This document shows positions 6,137 through 6,948 of a stretch of DNA of 6,948 nt, piece after piece. This DNA is from Syntrophobacterales bacterium (GTDB lineage: Bacteria; Desulfobacterota; Syntrophorhabdia; Syntrophorhabdales; WCHB1-27). Where the stretch lies: assembly GCA_017881765.1 (NCBI GenBank), contig JADGQN010000255.1:1-6948 (forward strand), read 5' to 3'. Below the pieces are notes generated by a model. It did no database searches and was not told the origin of the DNA. It saw only the letters and a program-made list of their open reading frames with translations. The translations under genes were made by a program, and so were the position numbers. How positions within the stretch are numbered: position 1 is the stretch's first letter; the number at the start of each line of letters is the position of its first letter.

Positions 6137-6307
6137 ATGCCGACGTATGAATTCAACTGTGAAAAGTGCGCTAATGCTTTTTCGCTTATTCTGAGTATTC
6201 GGGAATTCGAGAAGGAAAAGGAGCGCATCAGATGTCCGAAGTGTAAGAGCAAGAGAGTGAAGCAGGCTTTCTCCTCGTTTATAGCAAAAACGACCAAGAA
6301 GAGCTAA
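6137..6307 (+). CDS. FmdB-type zinc-ribbon protein (56 residues)
   Basis: A 56-residue protein. It opens with MPTYEFNCEKC, the hallmark of the FmdB regulatory-protein family, and has two CxxC knuckles, C8-x2-C11 and C33-x2-C36 (RCPKC), that would bind one zinc ion. The tail is basic (KRVKQAF, AKTTKKS). The family was named from a proposed regulator in a formamidase/amidase system, but most members are small zinc proteins of unknown function; here nothing nearby suggests amide metabolism. The ribosome site is weak (AAGG at 6124-6127, about 9 nt upstream). Its stop codon is 8 bp from the stop of the convergent flavin reductase. Family match is strong; function is open. Confidence 0.88.
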   Translation: MPTYEFNCEKCANAFSLILSIREFEKEKERIRCPKCKSKRVKQAFSSFIAKTTKKS

Positions 6308-6320
6308 CAGAAGAGCTAAC
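6297..6320. repeat. Perfect 12-bp tandem duplication across two convergent stop codons
   Basis: AGAAGAGCTAAC occurs twice back to back, at 6297-6308 and 6309-6320. The first copy holds the TAA stop of the FmdB-like gene (6305-6307). The second copy overlaps the TAG stop of the flavin reductase (6318-6316 on the minus strand). It probably arose by slippage. No terminator hairpin fits in this gap. Confidence 0.9.
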
Positions 6321-6948
6321 GCCCACACTCTTGAGCCGCTACGGTGCAGTAGAGCCCTTTCCCTTCGAGAGCGGGCTTGAAGCAGCCATTGTCGGATACG
6401 CATGTTGCTTTTGCCACGTCTCCTGACTGCCATCTCTCGATCAGCCCGGGCTCCCGTATGAGCGGCCGGCAAAGGGAGACATAATCTGCGTACCCATCCG
6501 ACAGCACCCGCCTTGCCCACTCGAGGGAGCGGATGCCGCCCACGAGCATGAGTGGCACCCGGATTTGTTCCTTGTAGCGGCGCGCCTCATCGAGATAATA
6601 AGGCTTTTCCTCCATTCTCGGCTTAGCTTTCCGGGCAGGGAAGAATTCTCCAAATATGCCCTCAACGTGGTTGCCACCGCTCATTTCTATCGCGTCTATA
6701 CCTGCTTCTTCGAGGAGAGAAGCGACTTCGAGCATATCATCCACGGTGTAGCCCCCTTCAAGAAACTCCTGTGAGTTCAGCTTCACGAGGAGCGGGAACC
6801 CATCACCCACCTCACGTCTCGTCACGCGAACAACCTCCAGGAGGAATCGCGCCCTGTTCCTGACCGGCCCTCCATACGAGTCAGTCCGCTTGTTGGAATA
6901 GGGCGAGAGAAATTGGCTCACGAGGTAGCCGTGGGCTGCGTGGATCTG
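6316..6948 (-). CDS. NADH:flavin oxidoreductase, Old Yellow Enzyme family (5' end missing)
   Basis: The C-terminal 210 residues; the N-terminal part of the barrel lies beyond the right edge, so no start is visible (the GTG at 6921 is internal). The fragment begins with QIHAAHGYL, the substrate/FMN-binding His region, followed by SQFLSPYSNKR-TDSYGG-NRARFLLE, the family signature. LLVKLNS, GIDAIEMSGGN and LMLVGGIRS follow, then GYADYVSLCRPLIREP, the FMN-phosphate-binding end of the TIM barrel. The protein ends about 40 residues later, so it lacks the long C-terminal flavin/NADH domain of 2,4-dienoyl-CoA reductase types: a single-domain ene-reductase-like enzyme using FMN. Near the C-terminus CVSDNGC and a later GLYC resemble the Fe-S cysteine cluster of related enzymes, with one expected Cys replaced by Asp. 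Substrate unknown; cytoplasmic. It converges on the FmdB-like gene. Confidence 0.9.
   Translation of the reverse strand, partial: QIHAAHGYLVSQFLSPYSNKRTDSYGGPVRNRARFLLEVVRVTRREVGDGFPLLVKLNSQEFLEGGYTVDDMLEVASLLEEAGIDAIEMSGGNHVEGIFGEFFPARKAKPRMEEKPYYLDEARRYKEQIRVPLMLVGGIRSLEWARRVLSDGYADYVSLCRPLIREPGLIERWQSGDVAKATCVSDNGCFKPALEGKGLYCTVAAQECGR

Noticed and set aside
5990..6520. 176-codon minus-strand open frame
   Set aside because: It lies antisense to the FmdB-like gene and in the wrong frame over the flavin reductase; low-complexity Arg/Leu-rich product with no family resemblance.

Overview
The window looks like chromosomal DNA of a Gram-negative, probably anaerobic bacterium. My best guess is a deltaproteobacterial (Desulfobacterota / Syntrophobacterales-Syntrophorhabdus-like) lineage. 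This rests on moderate-to-high GC, clear AGGAGG ribosome sites, exported beta-propeller/caspase and FN3 proteins, and a stand-alone Old Yellow Enzyme-type flavin reductase. It is an inference from gene style, not a database match. No phage, transposon, CRISPR, rRNA or tRNA was recognised.

Layout. (1) 1-2547, minus strand: most of a large exported protein with a WD40-like propeller, an Ig-like linker domain and a caspase-like (C14) domain. It runs off the left edge just after the catalytic His, so the catalytic Cys is not visible. (2) 2695-2994 and 3188-3625, plus strand: two small enzymes, an ABM-family dimeric alpha/beta-barrel protein and a SnoaL-like/ester cyclase protein. They are separated by a 193-bp spacer with inverted repeats. 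(3) 3684-5790, minus strand: a two-gene operon of exported proteins, a TPR protein followed 25 bp later by a secreted calcineurin-like metallophosphoesterase with an Ig-like domain and a C-terminal FN3 domain. The FN3 domain is cut in half by an in-frame TGA, and its second half is still fully readable in the same frame up to a TAG. The operon has a textbook sigma-70 promoter (TTGACA-16-TATAAT). (4) 6137-6307, plus strand: a 56-residue FmdB-type zinc-ribbon protein with its own promoter. (5) 6316-6948, minus strand: the C-terminal 210 residues of an NADH:flavin oxidoreductase of the Old Yellow Enzyme family, convergent with the zinc-ribbon gene. Only 8 bp separate the two stop codons, and a perfect 12-bp tandem duplication overlaps both.

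How the genes fit together. Three of the minus-strand proteins (caspase-propeller, TPR, phosphoesterase) carry Sec-type signal peptides, so the left and middle parts encode mainly extracytoplasmic protein-interaction or hydrolase functions. The two small plus-strand enzymes and the flavin reductase are probably cytoplasmic. There is no sequence evidence that all of these form one pathway. The most unusual feature is the nonsense codon inside an otherwise intact FN3 domain, which may be a recent mutation, a sequencing error or stop-codon readthrough.
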